The translations under genes were made by a program, and so were the position numbers. The notes beneath the pieces are model-generated. The model was not told the origin of the DNA and searched no databases. It was given only the letters and a program-made list of their open reading frames with translations. DNA of 64,000 bases from Alphaproteobacteria bacterium (GTDB lineage: Bacteria; Pseudomonadota; Alphaproteobacteria; Reyranellales; Reyranellaceae): contig VGCZ01000004.1 of NCBI GenBank assembly GCA_016869975.1, positions 62,001 through 126,000 of the forward strand, read 5' to 3'. Below are positions 50,306-58,647 of this stretch, piece after piece (the first letter of the stretch is position 1; every line of letters begins with the position of its first letter).

Positions 50306-50977
50306 ATGGCGATCGACAAGCGCGTGGCGAGCGCCCAGGCGGCGATGGAGGGCGTGCGCGACGGCGCGGTGGTCTTCGTCTCCGGCTTCGGCGGCGCCGG
50401 TTTCGCCAACGTTCTCATTCGCGCGTTGCGCGATCACGGCGCGAAGGAGCTGACCCTGGTGGTGAACTCCGCCACCCACCGCCTTTCGCTGACGCACGAG
50501 CTGATCGCCAACGGCCAAGTGCGCAAGGTGATCGCCAGCGCCGGACGCGGGCGCGAACCCGGACTGTCGGTGTTCGAGCAGCTGCTGAAGGACGGCAAGA
50601 TCGAGTTCGAATGCGTACCGCAAGGCACCTTCGCCGAGCGCATCCGCGCCGGCGGCGCGGGCATCCCCGCCTTCTATACGCCCGTCGCCTACGGCACGGA
50701 TCTGGCGAAAGGCAAGGAAACGCGCACGATCAACGGACGGGACTGCGTGCTGGAGCATGCGATCAGCGGCGACCTCGCCCTCCTGCGCGCCGACATCGCC
50801 GACCGCTTCGGCAATCTTGTCTTCCGCCACGCCCAGGTGAACTTCGGGCCGGCGATGGCGACGGCGGCGAGGCTGGCGGTGGCCGAGGTGCGCGCGACGC
50901 AGGACGAGCCGATCGCGCCCGAGCGCGTGCAGCTGTCGGGCGTCTTCATCGATCGCGTCGTGGCGGTGGGAGCGTAA
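50306..50977 (+). CDS. CoA-transferase alpha subunit (class I, 3-oxoacid type)
   Basis: A 223-residue A subunit of a family I CoA-transferase. GAVVFVSGFGGAGFANVLIRA near the N-terminus is the CoA-binding glycine-rich signature. EFECVPQGTFAERIRAGGAGIPAFYTP is the classic internal motif, followed by DIADRFGNLVFRHAQVNFGP. It works with the B subunit encoded 5 bases downstream to move CoA from succinyl- or acetyl-CoA to an acid such as a 3-oxoacid. ATG 50306 begins MAIDKRVAS. It is divergent from the precursor peptide gene, with 110 bases between. Confidence 0.93.
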   Translation: MAIDKRVASAQAAMEGVRDGAVVFVSGFGGAGFANVLIRALRDHGAKELTLVVNSATHRLSLTHELIANGQVRKVIASAGRGREPGLSVFEQLLKDGKIEFECVPQGTFAERIRAGGAGIPAFYTPVAYGTDLAKGKETRTINGRDCVLEHAISGDLALLRADIADRFGNLVFRHAQVNFGPAMATAARLAVAEVRATQDEPIAPERVQLSGVFIDRVVAVGA

Positions 50978-50982
50978 GACCG

Positions 50983-51660
50983 ATGCCCGGACTCAATCGC
51001 AACGAAATGGCTTGGCGCGCGGCGCAGGACATCGCCGATGGCACCGTCGTCAATCTCGGCATCGGCATCCCGGTGCTGGCCTCCGATCACCTGCCGGCCG
51101 GCCGCGACGTCTTCTTCCAGTCCGAGAATGGCGTGATCGGCGTCGGCCCTGCCGCCGCTCTCGACGAGGCCGACAGCGACCTGGTCGACGCCGGCAGCCG
51201 CACTGTCACCTTGCGCTCGGGCGCCACCATCGTCGATTCGACGGCGTCCTTCGCCATGATCCGCGGCGGGCATATCGACGTGACCGTCCTTGGCGCCTTT
51301 GAGGTCGCGTCCAACGGCGATTTCGCTAACTGGGATTCGCGCATACCCGACAAGGGCCCGCTGGTCGGCGGCGCCATGGACCTCGCCGTCGGCGCGCGCG
51401 CGGTCTGGGCGATCATGGAGCACAACACGCGCGCCGGCGCGCCGCGCCTGCTGGAGCGCTGCGCGCTGCCACTCACCGCGGTGCGCTGTGTGCGCCGCGT
51501 GTTCACCGATATCGCCGTGGTCGATATCACCGCCGCAGGCTTCGTCGTGCGCGAGTTGCTGGCCGATGTCAGCGTCGATCAGCTGCGTGCCCGTACCGGC
51601 GCGCCGTTCTCGCTGGCGCCTGACTTCAAGCCACTATTGGTACCGCCGCTGCCCGCTTGA
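50983..51660 (+). CDS. CoA-transferase beta subunit (class I, 3-oxoacid type)
   Basis: A 225-residue B subunit. The catalytic glutamate that forms the glutamyl-CoA intermediate is Glu48 in FFQSENGVIGVGP. GTVVNLGIGIPVLASDHLP precedes it, and GGHIDVTVLGAFEVASNGDFANW follows in two pieces (VTVLGAFEVASNGD). The length and motifs agree with PcaJ/ScoB types. The acid substrate is not fixed: 3-oxoadipate, acetoacetate and others are possible. No ring-cleavage genes are beside it to favour one. The stop at 51660 leaves 41 bases to dinB, which has its own SOS promoter. Confidence 0.94.
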   Translation: MPGLNRNEMAWRAAQDIADGTVVNLGIGIPVLASDHLPAGRDVFFQSENGVIGVGPAAALDEADSDLVDAGSRTVTLRSGATIVDSTASFAMIRGGHIDVTVLGAFEVASNGDFANWDSRIPDKGPLVGGAMDLAVGARAVWAIMEHNTRAGAPRLLERCALPLTAVRCVRRVFTDIAVVDITAAGFVVRELLADVSVDQLRARTGAPFSLAPDFKPLLVPPLPA

Positions 51661-51681
51661 GCTTGACAAGCGGGCACTGAA

Positions 51682-51696
51682 GTTCTTTTTTTGTTC
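51682..51696 (+). promoter_or_regulatory. LexA (SOS) box upstream of dinB
   Basis: GTTC at 51682-51685 and GTTC at 51693-51696 are separated by exactly seven bases (all T). GTTC-N7-GTTC is the alphaproteobacterial LexA site. It ends 5 bases before the dinB ATG, and a TTGACA at 51663-51668 could be the -35 element, so bound LexA would block dinB transcription until DNA damage. Confidence 0.88.
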
Positions 51697-51701
51697 TCAT
51701 C

Positions 51702-52943
51702 ATGGATGCGACCATCCTTCACGCGGATCTGGACGCCTTTTATGCGTCGGTCGAGCAGCTGCTCGACCCGTCGCTGCGGGGCAAGCCGATCGCCGTCGGC
51801 GGCGGGGTCGTGCTGGCCGCGTCCTACGAGGCCAAGGCCTTCGGCGTCCATAGCGCCATGCCGGGGCGGCGCGCACGCGAGCTCTGCCCGCAGCTCATTT
51901 TTGTCGACGGTCATTTCAAGGAGTACCAGCGGCTGGGTGACGCGGTCATGAACGTGATCGGCGACTTCACACCGTTGGTCGAGCGCATCTCCATCGACGA
52001 GGCCTTCGCCGATGTCGTGGGCTGCACCCATCTCTTTGGTTCGCCCGAGGAGATCGCACGGGCGATCCGCCATCGTGTTCGGACGGAGCTCGGCCTGCCG
52101 ATTTCGGTCGGCGTGGCGCGCACCAAACACCTGGCGAAGATCGCTTCGCAGGTCGCCAAGCCCGACGGTTTGAAGGTCGTCGATCCCGCCACCGAGCTGG
52201 ACTTCCTGCACAACCTGCCCGTCGCGCTGATGTGGGGCGTGGGCCCGGCCACGCAAGCACGTCTGGCCGGGATCGGCGTGACGACCATCGGGCAATTGGC
52301 ACGAACGTCGCCGCGCGCGCTTGAACGGCTGCTGGGCCCGGCGGTGGGCGAGAAGCTCGCAGCGCTGGCGTGGAATCGCGATCCGCGCGAGATCAGGACG
52401 GATCATCGCGCGCGATCGGCGGGCGCGCAGTCAGCGCTCGGCAGGAAGCCCGCCGAAGCGCATGTCATCCACCCGACCTTGGCGCATCTTGCCGATCGGA
52501 TCGGCGCGCGACTGCGCGCCAAGTCTCTGGCCGGCCGGACCGTGACGGTGCGCGTCCGGTTCGCCGACCTGCGCGCGGTCACCCACGCCGCGACGTTCGA
52601 CGCGCCGGTTTCCTCGACGGCGAGCCTGACGGAGATCGCCGAGGACCTCGTGCGCGCGGTCCTCGCACGACATTCCGACGAGCGATACATCTCCTTGCTG
52701 GCGATCTCAGTGTCCCATCTCGAGAAGGTCTCGCGCCTGCAGCTCGAGCTCGCGCTCGGCCTGGCGGACGAAGGCCGCCGCCCCGGCACAAGACGCGGCA
52801 TGGCGCGCGAAGCGGCCGACCGGGCGGTCGACAAGATTCGCGATCGTTTCGGATGGGGCGCCGTGGGCTATGGTTCGGTCGCGTTGGGCGCCTACCGGTC
52901 CGTTCCCGACGCGTTTCGCGAGCTCGCCGAACGGGACCTGTAG
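51702..52943 (+). CDS. dinB: DNA polymerase IV (Y-family translesion polymerase)
   Basis: A 413-residue Y-family polymerase. The palm begins ILHADLDAFYASVEQ with the first metal Asp residues, and the second acidic pair is in ERISIDEAFADV. The thumb HhH region is MWGVGPATQARLAGIGVTTI, and the little-finger domain occupies about residues 240-350. It copies past DNA lesions and is error-prone. A LexA box lies just in front, so it is SOS-induced. A C-terminal stretch (EGRRPGTRRGMAREAADRA) is typical of alphaproteobacterial DinB. No canonical beta-clamp peptide is obvious at the very end (LAERDL). Confidence 0.95.
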   Translation: MDATILHADLDAFYASVEQLLDPSLRGKPIAVGGGVVLAASYEAKAFGVHSAMPGRRARELCPQLIFVDGHFKEYQRLGDAVMNVIGDFTPLVERISIDEAFADVVGCTHLFGSPEEIARAIRHRVRTELGLPISVGVARTKHLAKIASQVAKPDGLKVVDPATELDFLHNLPVALMWGVGPATQARLAGIGVTTIGQLARTSPRALERLLGPAVGEKLAALAWNRDPREIRTDHRARSAGAQSALGRKPAEAHVIHPTLAHLADRIGARLRAKSLAGRTVTVRVRFADLRAVTHAATFDAPVSSTASLTEIAEDLVRAVLARHSDERYISLLAISVSHLEKVSRLQLELALGLADEGRRPGTRRGMAREAADRAVDKIRDRFGWGAVGYGSVALGAYRSVPDAFRELAERDL

Positions 52944-52959
52944 TCATTGGGGTTGTCTC

Positions 52960-53928
52960 ATGCGTGTGTTTGCGATCGTCGCCGCTCTGGCCGCGCTGCT
53001 CGGCGCGACGCCCGGCCATGCGCAGTATCCCGACAAACCGATCCGCGTGGTGGCGCCTTTCGCGCCGGGCGGCAATGTCGACGTCACCGCGCGGCTGCTG
53101 GCCTCAAAACTCAAGGACGTGCTGGGCCAAACCGTGGTGGTCGAGAACAAGCCCGGCGCTGGCGGGCTGATCGGCGGCGAGCACGTCGCGCGCTCGGCGC
53201 CCGATGGCTACACCCTGATGGTCGCGGCCAATTCGCTGGTGCTCGGCCCAGTGGTCTACGGCCGCGCGCCCTACGATTGGCGGCGCGACTTCCAGCCGAT
53301 CAGCCTCGCCTCGGCAGTGCCGATGGTGCTGGTCGTGCATCCCTCGGCACCCGTGAAGAGCCTGGCCGACGTGATCGCGCTGGCGCGGACCAGCCCGGAC
53401 AAGATCCCGGTCGCCACCGCCGGCGCCGGCACCACGAACCACCTCGCCATCGCGCGCATCGGCGGCGCGACCAATGTCGAGTTCACCCTGGTGCACTACA
53501 AGGGCAGCGGAGCGGCCGTGGTCGACGTGATCGCGGGCCAGGTGCCGGCGCAGATCGATCAGCTCAGCACCGCGCTGCCGCATATCCGCGCCGGCAAGTT
53601 GCGTGCGCTGGCGGTGACCTCGCCGCGACGCGTGCCGCAGCTGCCCGACGTGCCCACGGTGATGGAGTCCGGCGTCGCCGGCCTGACCGACTATGACGCC
53701 GTGACTTTCGCCGGCCTGTTCGCGCCGGCGAAGATTCCCGCCGAGGTGCTGGCCAAGCTCAACGCCGCCATGGCGAGCGTGCTGAAGGATCCGGAGATCG
53801 CCAAACGCTTTGACGATCTCGGCGCGCAGCCACAGCACAGCACGCCCGAGGCTTTCGCGGCGATGCTGGAGAAGGAAGACCAAATCTGGTCGCCGCTGAT
53901 TCGCAAGCTCGGCATCAAGGCGGAGTAG
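52960..53928 (+). CDS. tripartite tricarboxylate transporter-type binding protein (Bug/TctC family), copy 3
   Basis: A 322-residue exported binding protein with a Sec signal (RVFAIVAALAALLGATPGHA-Q). Bug motifs are YPDKPIRVVAPFAPGGNVDV, VENKPGAGGLIGGEHVARSA, PDGYTLMVAANS, and LVHYKGSGAAVVDVIAGQV. It is more distant from the pair at 20247-22389 than those are from each other. No permease genes are near. It follows dinB by 16 bases but is unlikely to be functionally related to it; it may simply be read through from the same transcript. Confidence 0.93.
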   Translation: MRVFAIVAALAALLGATPGHAQYPDKPIRVVAPFAPGGNVDVTARLLASKLKDVLGQTVVVENKPGAGGLIGGEHVARSAPDGYTLMVAANSLVLGPVVYGRAPYDWRRDFQPISLASAVPMVLVVHPSAPVKSLADVIALARTSPDKIPVATAGAGTTNHLAIARIGGATNVEFTLVHYKGSGAAVVDVIAGQVPAQIDQLSTALPHIRAGKLRALAVTSPRRVPQLPDVPTVMESGVAGLTDYDAVTFAGLFAPAKIPAEVLAKLNAAMASVLKDPEIAKRFDDLGAQPQHSTPEAFAAMLEKEDQIWSPLIRKLGIKAE

Positions 53929-53936
53929 CGGACCAC

Positions 53937-54046
53937 GACCTCACGCCGAGGAGGCCGCGAGGCGGCCATATCGAAGCATGGGCGACGCGTGGGGTGTCGC
54001 CCACCCTCCGAGACGCGGCCCACAGGCCGCTCCTCGGGGTGAGGTC
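53937..54046. repeat. palindromic element of about 110 bp, family 4
   Basis: GACCTCACGCCGAGGAG at the left end pairs with CTCCTCGGGGTGAGGTC at the right. Inside are further inverted segments: GGCCGC/GCGGCC, and GGGCGACGCGTGGGGTGTCGCCC. The nested structure and compact size resemble non-autonomous palindromic elements common in Rhizobiales spacers. It lies between convergent genes and may terminate both. Confidence 0.82.
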
Positions 54047-54050
54047 GGGC

Positions 54051-54701
54051 TCAACGGAAGGCCTGCACCTTCGCGTTGTCTTCGGTCGACAGCGCATGGT
54101 CGAAGAGCGTCCATGTCGCGTTGCTGTCGTGCACGACCTCGAGTCGCAGGGTTACCGCCACGCCAGGCAGCGGCGTGATGACGGCCTGCTCCTCGGCCTT
54201 GCCGTTCCAGCCGGCGATCAGATCGCGCTGGCCGCCGCGGAAGTCGCGGTTGGCCGGCGGCCCGAATCGCGTCGTGGTTTCCTCGAGGATCGCCGCCGCC
54301 GACTTGCCCGGCGGCGCCTGGGTAAGCGAAACCTCGACCACCTTCGCGCCGCTCAGCGGCGAGACGAAGCCGGCGGACAGCGTGCGACCATCGGTGAGAT
54401 TGGCAATCAGCCGGCGCACATAGGTCTCGCTGCCCTTGTCGCGCCGCGCCTGCGGCGTGAGCTGCGTGATGCGGCGCACATCGCGCACGTCGGTGCGCCG
54501 GCCCAGCGCCGCCTCGACCTCGGCCAGGCTCATGCCGGGCCGCAAGTCGAGCAGGTCTGCCTTGTCCACCGGCGTCGGCGCCGCCATCGCCACGCGGCCG
54601 ATGACCATCACGCAAAGCGTGACGATCACGGCCAACGCGAGGAACACCGCGTCGGGCAGACGACGCATCGGCATGGCGCGCGCCTGGATCCTCTCGCGCA
54701 T
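54051..54701 (-). CDS. membrane-anchored hypothetical protein, possible periplasmic partner of the M23 peptidase
   Basis: A 216-residue protein with one N-terminal hydrophobic segment (DAVFLALAVIVTLCVMVIG) that anchors it or acts as a signal. The soluble part starts with DLRPGMSLAEVEAALGRRTD, an SmpA/BamE-like repeat start seen in small envelope proteins. A beta-rich region follows (TLSAGFVSPLSGAKVVEVSL, EEQAVITPLPGVAVTLRLEV). I do not recognise a family. ATG 54701 is used; GTG 54722 with GGAG upstream would overlap the peptidase by 16 bases. Tight linkage to the M23 peptidase suggests a partner or inhibitor role, which is inference. Confidence 0.75.
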   Translation of the reverse strand: MRERIQARAMPMRRLPDAVFLALAVIVTLCVMVIGRVAMAAPTPVDKADLLDLRPGMSLAEVEAALGRRTDVRDVRRITQLTPQARRDKGSETYVRRLIANLTDGRTLSAGFVSPLSGAKVVEVSLTQAPPGKSAAAILEETTTRFGPPANRDFRGGQRDLIAGWNGKAEEQAVITPLPGVAVTLRLEVVHDSNATWTLFDHALSTEDNAKVQAFR

Positions 54702-54706
54702 GACGA

Positions 54707-55240
54707 TCACGGCGGGAAGCACATGCGCGCGAAACTCCAGGGTGTGATGAACTGCGGCAGCACCGATGGCGCGGGCTCGCCCGCGTCCATGCGCGCGGCG
54801 TCGAGGTGGGGCGTCGGGTCCATCAGATCTGCGCGCCGCTGGTAGGGCGGGTTGCGACGGTTGGTCAGCGGCCCGGTCGCGGAGTTGTCGTACATCTCGA
54901 AATGCAGCATGTGGCTGCCGCCCGAGAGCCGGCCGATGCTGGCGATATGCTGGCCCTTGGTCACCGAGGCGCCGATGCGGATGCCGGCCGGCAGGCTGCG
55001 CGAGACCTCGCCGTAGCGCACGGTAAAGACGCCGTGGTCAACCTCGAGGGCATAGGTGTCATGGTAGAAATAATAGAACGCCTTGACGGTGCCGTCCTCG
55101 ACGGCGCGCACCGCCGTGCCGACCGGCGCGATCAGATCGCAACCCGCGTGCTTGCGGGTGCCGCTGGAGCGATTGGCACCGAAGCGCCGGCCGCCCGTGT
55201 TGTAGGCCAGGGACGGTCTGGCATTGAGTGGAAACAACAT
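54707..55240 (-). CDS. M23 metallopeptidase without signal peptide
   Basis: A 177-residue LytM-type zinc peptidase. The HxxxD of family M23 is in TRKHAGCDLIAPVGTAVRAV, and the HxH is in GGSHMLHFEMYD. The lattice between them (DGTVKAFYYFYHDTYALEVD, VTKGQHIASIGRLSGG) is normal. These enzymes cleave peptidoglycan cross-bridges. Most are exported, but no signal peptide is present here (MLFPLNARPSLAYNTGG), a feature of phage lysins and secretion-system effectors. A membrane-anchored protein gene follows 5 bases downstream. Whether it is a self cell-wall enzyme or an effector is undecided. Confidence 0.88.
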   Translation of the reverse strand: MLFPLNARPSLAYNTGGRRFGANRSSGTRKHAGCDLIAPVGTAVRAVEDGTVKAFYYFYHDTYALEVDHGVFTVRYGEVSRSLPAGIRIGASVTKGQHIASIGRLSGGSHMLHFEMYDNSATGPLTNRRNPPYQRRADLMDPTPHLDAARMDAGEPAPSVLPQFITPWSFARMCFPP

Positions 55241-55337
55241 CGGAACCTCCGGACTAAGCTACCCCTGGGTCTGGCTCCCCCAATTGCCTAAATTATGTGT
55301 GTGCTCACTTTTATTGTCAAGGAAGAGTCGAAAGCGA

Positions 55338-55355
55338 CCTCCGAAAAAGCGGAGG
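55338..55355. terminator. short hairpin upstream of the TIR-like gene
   Basis: CCTCCG and CGGAGG are perfect six-base arms around AAAAAG. There is no U-run after it on either strand, so intrinsic termination is unproven. It lies in an unusually AT-rich spacer (55260-55398), 44 bases before the TIR-like start, and could instead be a regulatory hairpin in that leader. Confidence 0.4.
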
Positions 55356-55398
55356 ATAACGACTTCGATATCGGAACGCCGTCACTGGAGAAACAGTC

Positions 55399-55890
55399 AT
55401 GCCGCGCCACGCCTTTTTTTGCTTCCATCGCGAGCGGGATCGCTGGCGAGCGGACCAGGTGCGCAAGAGCTGGATCGAGCGCGACAGCAGCGAATCTGGC
55501 TTCCCCGATCCGGCGGACTGGAACGCGATCCTCGATGGCGGCGACGAGGCGCTCGAGGCGTGGATCGACAAGGAGCTTGAAGGCACGACGGTGACGGTGG
55601 TGCTGGTCGGCGCCGAGACCGCCGAGCAGGACCACGTGCTGACCGAGATCGAGAAGAGCTACGACCGCGGCAACGGGCTGTTGGTGATCTTCATCAACGG
55701 CATGCTCGACCAGGGCGGCGCGCGCGACAAGAAGGGCGCCAACCCGCTGGCCGACTTCCAGGTCGACCACGACCGCGTGAAGGTGCCGCTGTCGAAGCTG
55801 TACCCGTCCTATGACTGGGTCACCGACATGGGCCGCATGAACCTCAACGCCTGGATCGAGGACGCCGCACGGCGCGCCAACAAGGCGTGA
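55399..55890 (+). CDS. ThsB/DUF1863-type TIR-like domain protein
   Basis: A 163-residue single-domain protein. It matches the MTH538/ThsB TIR-like family: AFFCFHRERDRWRADQVRKS at the N-terminus, then an Asp/Trp-rich helix (EALEAWIDKELEGTTVTVVL), GAETAEQDHVLTEIEKSYDR, and GNGLLVIFINGMLDQGG. In Thoeris defence, ThsB proteins sense phage and make an NAD-derived signal for the effector ThsA. No ThsA (SIR2/SLOG) gene is adjacent. Instead its stop overlaps the start of a hydrolase-methyltransferase fusion gene (GTGA). GGAG lies upstream of ATG 55399. It may be an orphan sensor or serve another role. Confidence 0.87.
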   Translation: MPRHAFFCFHRERDRWRADQVRKSWIERDSSESGFPDPADWNAILDGGDEALEAWIDKELEGTTVTVVLVGAETAEQDHVLTEIEKSYDRGNGLLVIFINGMLDQGGARDKKGANPLADFQVDHDRVKVPLSKLYPSYDWVTDMGRMNLNAWIEDAARRANKA

Positions 55891-57191
55891 GCCCGACCGA
55901 ACGACTGCTCGCCCTTCTCGACCACCTCGGCCTAAAGCGGGCGCACATCGCCACCCAGATGCCCGGCGACATCGCCGGGCTGGCGTCGATGCACGGCGAG
56001 AGGCTGGCCGGCATCGTGCTGTGCGTACCGACGCGGCTCGATCCGGCGCAATTCCAGCACGTCAGCGATCGCCTGCTGATGATCTGCGGCGCGGGCGGCC
56101 TCACCGCCGACGTCACGTCGCGCGCCGCCCAACGCCTGTCCGGCGCCGCGCGGCACGTGCTCGCCGACTACGACGCGCCGGGCTGGGCCGATGTCATGGC
56201 CGACCGCACCGCCGAGATCGCCACGCGCATGACGGGCTTCCTCGATGGTCATGCGGCCAGCGCGCCGACCGCGCCCAAGCAAGAGGGCATGCACGCCGAG
56301 ATCACCTACCGCATCGAGGGAGCGGGGCCGGCGCTCCTGTTGTTGCCGTTCTTCCTCGCGCCTTCGCAATGGGCGCCGGCGATGCCCGCGCTGACAAGGC
56401 ACTTCAGCGTCGTCACGCTGGGCGGCCCGCATCTGGGCGGCGTCGCGGCGCTGGAGGATCGCGCCAAGGCGCCGACCTACCAGGCGATGTTCCGCACCCT
56501 GATCGACATCATGGCGCCCAAGCCCGGCGAGGCAATCCTCGATGTCGGCTGCGGCGCCGGCTCGCTCGATCGATTGCTGGCCAAGCGCCTGGGCAGCGCC
56601 AACCCGATCACGGCGATGGATACCAACGCCTTCCTAAGGAGCGAGGCGGCGACCCTGGCGAAGGCCGAGGGCGTCGACGCCACGATCCGCTTCGTACCGG
56701 GCGACGCGGAGAAGCTGCCGTTTCCCGACGCGAGCTTCGGCTGCGCCTTCTCGGTCACCGTGCTCGAGGAATGCGACGCCGATCGCGCCATTGCAGAGAT
56801 GAAGCGTGTGGTGAAACCGGGCGGCCGCATCGGCATCGTCGTGCGCGCGCTCGACATGCCGCAATGGTGGAACCTGAAGCTGCCGCCCGACATCACCGAG
56901 AAGATCGTCGTGCCGCCGCAATCCGTCGCCGCCAAAGGCGTCGCCGATGCCAGCCTCTATCGTCGCATGCGCGAGGGCGGGCTCGTCGACCTCACCTGCT
57001 TCCCCTCGCTGATCACGCTCGACCGGCCCGAGGGGCCAATCTGGCGCTATCGCGAGGATCATGTGCTCTCGCTGCTGAGCGGTGAGCAGATGCCGACCTG
57101 GCGCGCGACTCGCGACGCGGCCGAGCAAGCGGGCCTGCTGTTCATGGCACACCCGATGCACTGCGCCGTGGGTGTCAAGCCGGCGGCATGA
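55887..57191 (+). CDS. degenerate alpha/beta-hydrolase fused to a class I SAM methyltransferase
   Basis: A 434-residue protein from GTG 55887. Residues 1-120 look like part of an alpha/beta-hydrolase (LLALLDHLGLKRAHIATQMP, ERLAGIVLCVPTRLDP), but the GxSxG nucleophile elbow is lost (ATQMPGD). Residues 135-180 repeat a hydrolase-like start (EGAGPALLLLPFF). From about 195 there is a full methyltransferase: motif I ILDVGCGAGSLDRLLAKR, the acidic MDTNAFLRSE, PGDAEKLPFPDASFGCAFS and MKRVVKPGGRIGIVV. The methyltransferase half should be active on an unknown acceptor. Coupling to the TIR-like gene is strict (four-base overlap). Confidence 0.85.
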   Translation: MSPTERLLALLDHLGLKRAHIATQMPGDIAGLASMHGERLAGIVLCVPTRLDPAQFQHVSDRLLMICGAGGLTADVTSRAAQRLSGAARHVLADYDAPGWADVMADRTAEIATRMTGFLDGHAASAPTAPKQEGMHAEITYRIEGAGPALLLLPFFLAPSQWAPAMPALTRHFSVVTLGGPHLGGVAALEDRAKAPTYQAMFRTLIDIMAPKPGEAILDVGCGAGSLDRLLAKRLGSANPITAMDTNAFLRSEAATLAKAEGVDATIRFVPGDAEKLPFPDASFGCAFSVTVLEECDADRAIAEMKRVVKPGGRIGIVVRALDMPQWWNLKLPPDITEKIVVPPQSVAAKGVADASLYRRMREGGLVDLTCFPSLITLDRPEGPIWRYREDHVLSLLSGEQMPTWRATRDAAEQAGLLFMAHPMHCAVGVKPAA

Positions 57192-57215
57192 GCTCGCGAC
57201 GAATGTCGTCCCGCA

Positions 57216-58547
57216 CTAACCCGCCTGATTGCTGAAAAAGCGATTGGGCGGGCGCGTCAGGCCGAGGTTCTCGCGCAAAGTGGTGCCCTCGTATTCCTTG
57301 CGGAACAGGCCACGGCGCTGCAGCTCGGGCACGACGCGATCGACGAAATCGTCGAGACCCTCAGGCAGGTACGGGAACATCACGTTGAAGCCGTCGCTGC
57401 CCTCCTCCATCAGCCATTGCTCCATCTGCTCGGCGATGGTCTGGGGCGTGCCGACGAAGCTGAGGCCGGCGAAGCCACCCAGGCGCTGCGCCAGCTGGCG
57501 TACCGTGAGGTTGTCGCGCTGGGCGAGCGCGATGGCGCGCTCGCGGCCGCTCTGGCTGGCGTTGCTCGGCGGGATCTCGGGCAGCGGCCCGTCAGGATCG
57601 AATTTCGAGGCGTCGGTGCCCAGCGCGATCGACAGCGAGGCGATGGCGCTGTCGTAGTGCACCAGGCTGTCGAGATGGGCGCGTTTGGCCTTCGCCTCCT
57701 CGACCGTGTCGCCGACCACGACGAAGGCGCCGGGCAGCATCTTGAGCTGGTCGGGCTCGCGACCCACCGCCTTCATGCGGCCCTTGATGTCGGCGTAGAG
57801 CCGCTTGCCGTCGGCGAGGCTGCCGACGCCGGCGAACACCATCTCCGCCGTCTCGGCCGCGAGCTGCTTGCCGGCCTCCGAGGCGCCGGCCTGCACGATC
57901 ACCGGCCAGCCCTGGATCGGCCGGCCGACATTGAGCGGCCCGCGTACCTTGTAGTACTTGCCCTTGTGGTTCAGCACATGCAGCTTGGCCGGATCGAAGT
58001 AGACGCCGGCCTCGACGTCGCGGATGAAGGCGTCGTCGGCCCAGCTGTCCCACAGCCCGGTGACCACGTCATAGAACTCGCGCGCGCGGCGATAGCGCTC
58101 GTCGTGCTCCATGTGGTCGTCGAGGCCGAAATTCAACGCCGCGTCGGGGTTCGACGTGGTGACGATGTTCCAGGCGGCGCGACCACCGCTCAGATGGTCG
58201 AGCGAGGCGAAGCGACGCGCCAGGTGATAGGGCGCGTCGAAGGTGGTCGAGCCGGTAGCGATCAGGCCGATATGCTCGGTGACGGCGGCGAGCGCGGGCA
58301 GCAATGTCGGCGGATCGATCGAGGTCACCGTGGCGCTGCGCTTGAGCGCCTCCATCGGCATATTGAGCACCGCCAGGTGATCGGCCATGAAGAAGGCGTC
58401 GAACTTGCCGCGTTCCAGGGTCTGGGCGAAGCGCTTGAGATGCTTGAAGTTGAAATTGGCGTCGGGGAAGGCGCCGGGATAGCGCCAGGCGGCGGTATGG
58501 ATGCTGACCGGGCGCATGAAGGCGCCGAGGCGGAGCTGACGGGACAT
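57216..58547 (-). CDS. LLM-class flavin monooxygenase (NtaA/SnaA/DszA family)
   Basis: A 443-residue bacterial-luciferase-fold monooxygenase of the nitrilotriacetate/dibenzothiophene-sulfone group. Marks are FMRPVSIHTAAWRYPGAFPD, KFDAFFMADHLAVLN, HLSGGRAAWNIVTTSNPDAA, GLDDHMEHDERYRRAREF and the late EGSDGFNVMFPYLPEGLDDF. It uses FMNH2 from a separate reductase. ATG 58547 begins MSRQLRLGAFMRP; a longer frame to 58583 is less likely. In this family substrates are aminocarboxylates, sulfonates, sulfones and heterocycles. No reductase is adjacent. Confidence 0.92.
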   Translation of the reverse strand: MSRQLRLGAFMRPVSIHTAAWRYPGAFPDANFNFKHLKRFAQTLERGKFDAFFMADHLAVLNMPMEALKRSATVTSIDPPTLLPALAAVTEHIGLIATGSTTFDAPYHLARRFASLDHLSGGRAAWNIVTTSNPDAALNFGLDDHMEHDERYRRAREFYDVVTGLWDSWADDAFIRDVEAGVYFDPAKLHVLNHKGKYYKVRGPLNVGRPIQGWPVIVQAGASEAGKQLAAETAEMVFAGVGSLADGKRLYADIKGRMKAVGREPDQLKMLPGAFVVVGDTVEEAKAKRAHLDSLVHYDSAIASLSIALGTDASKFDPDGPLPEIPPSNASQSGRERAIALAQRDNLTVRQLAQRLGGFAGLSFVGTPQTIAEQMEQWLMEEGSDGFNVMFPYLPEGLDDFVDRVVPELQRRGLFRKEYEGTTLRENLGLTRPPNRFFSNQAG

Positions 58548-58647
58548 CGGACACCGGTGGACGTGACGGGCGTTGTCCGTCACTTAGCCGGGGCGCAGGT
58601 GGCTTTCAAAGCGACTTTCCTTGCGCACCGGATAAGTCGCCCTGGCG

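Noticed and set aside
55338..55355. The hairpin before the TIR-like gene as a retron or CRISPR-like element
   Set aside because: It is a single six-base stem with no repeats, reverse transcriptase or cas gene nearby.
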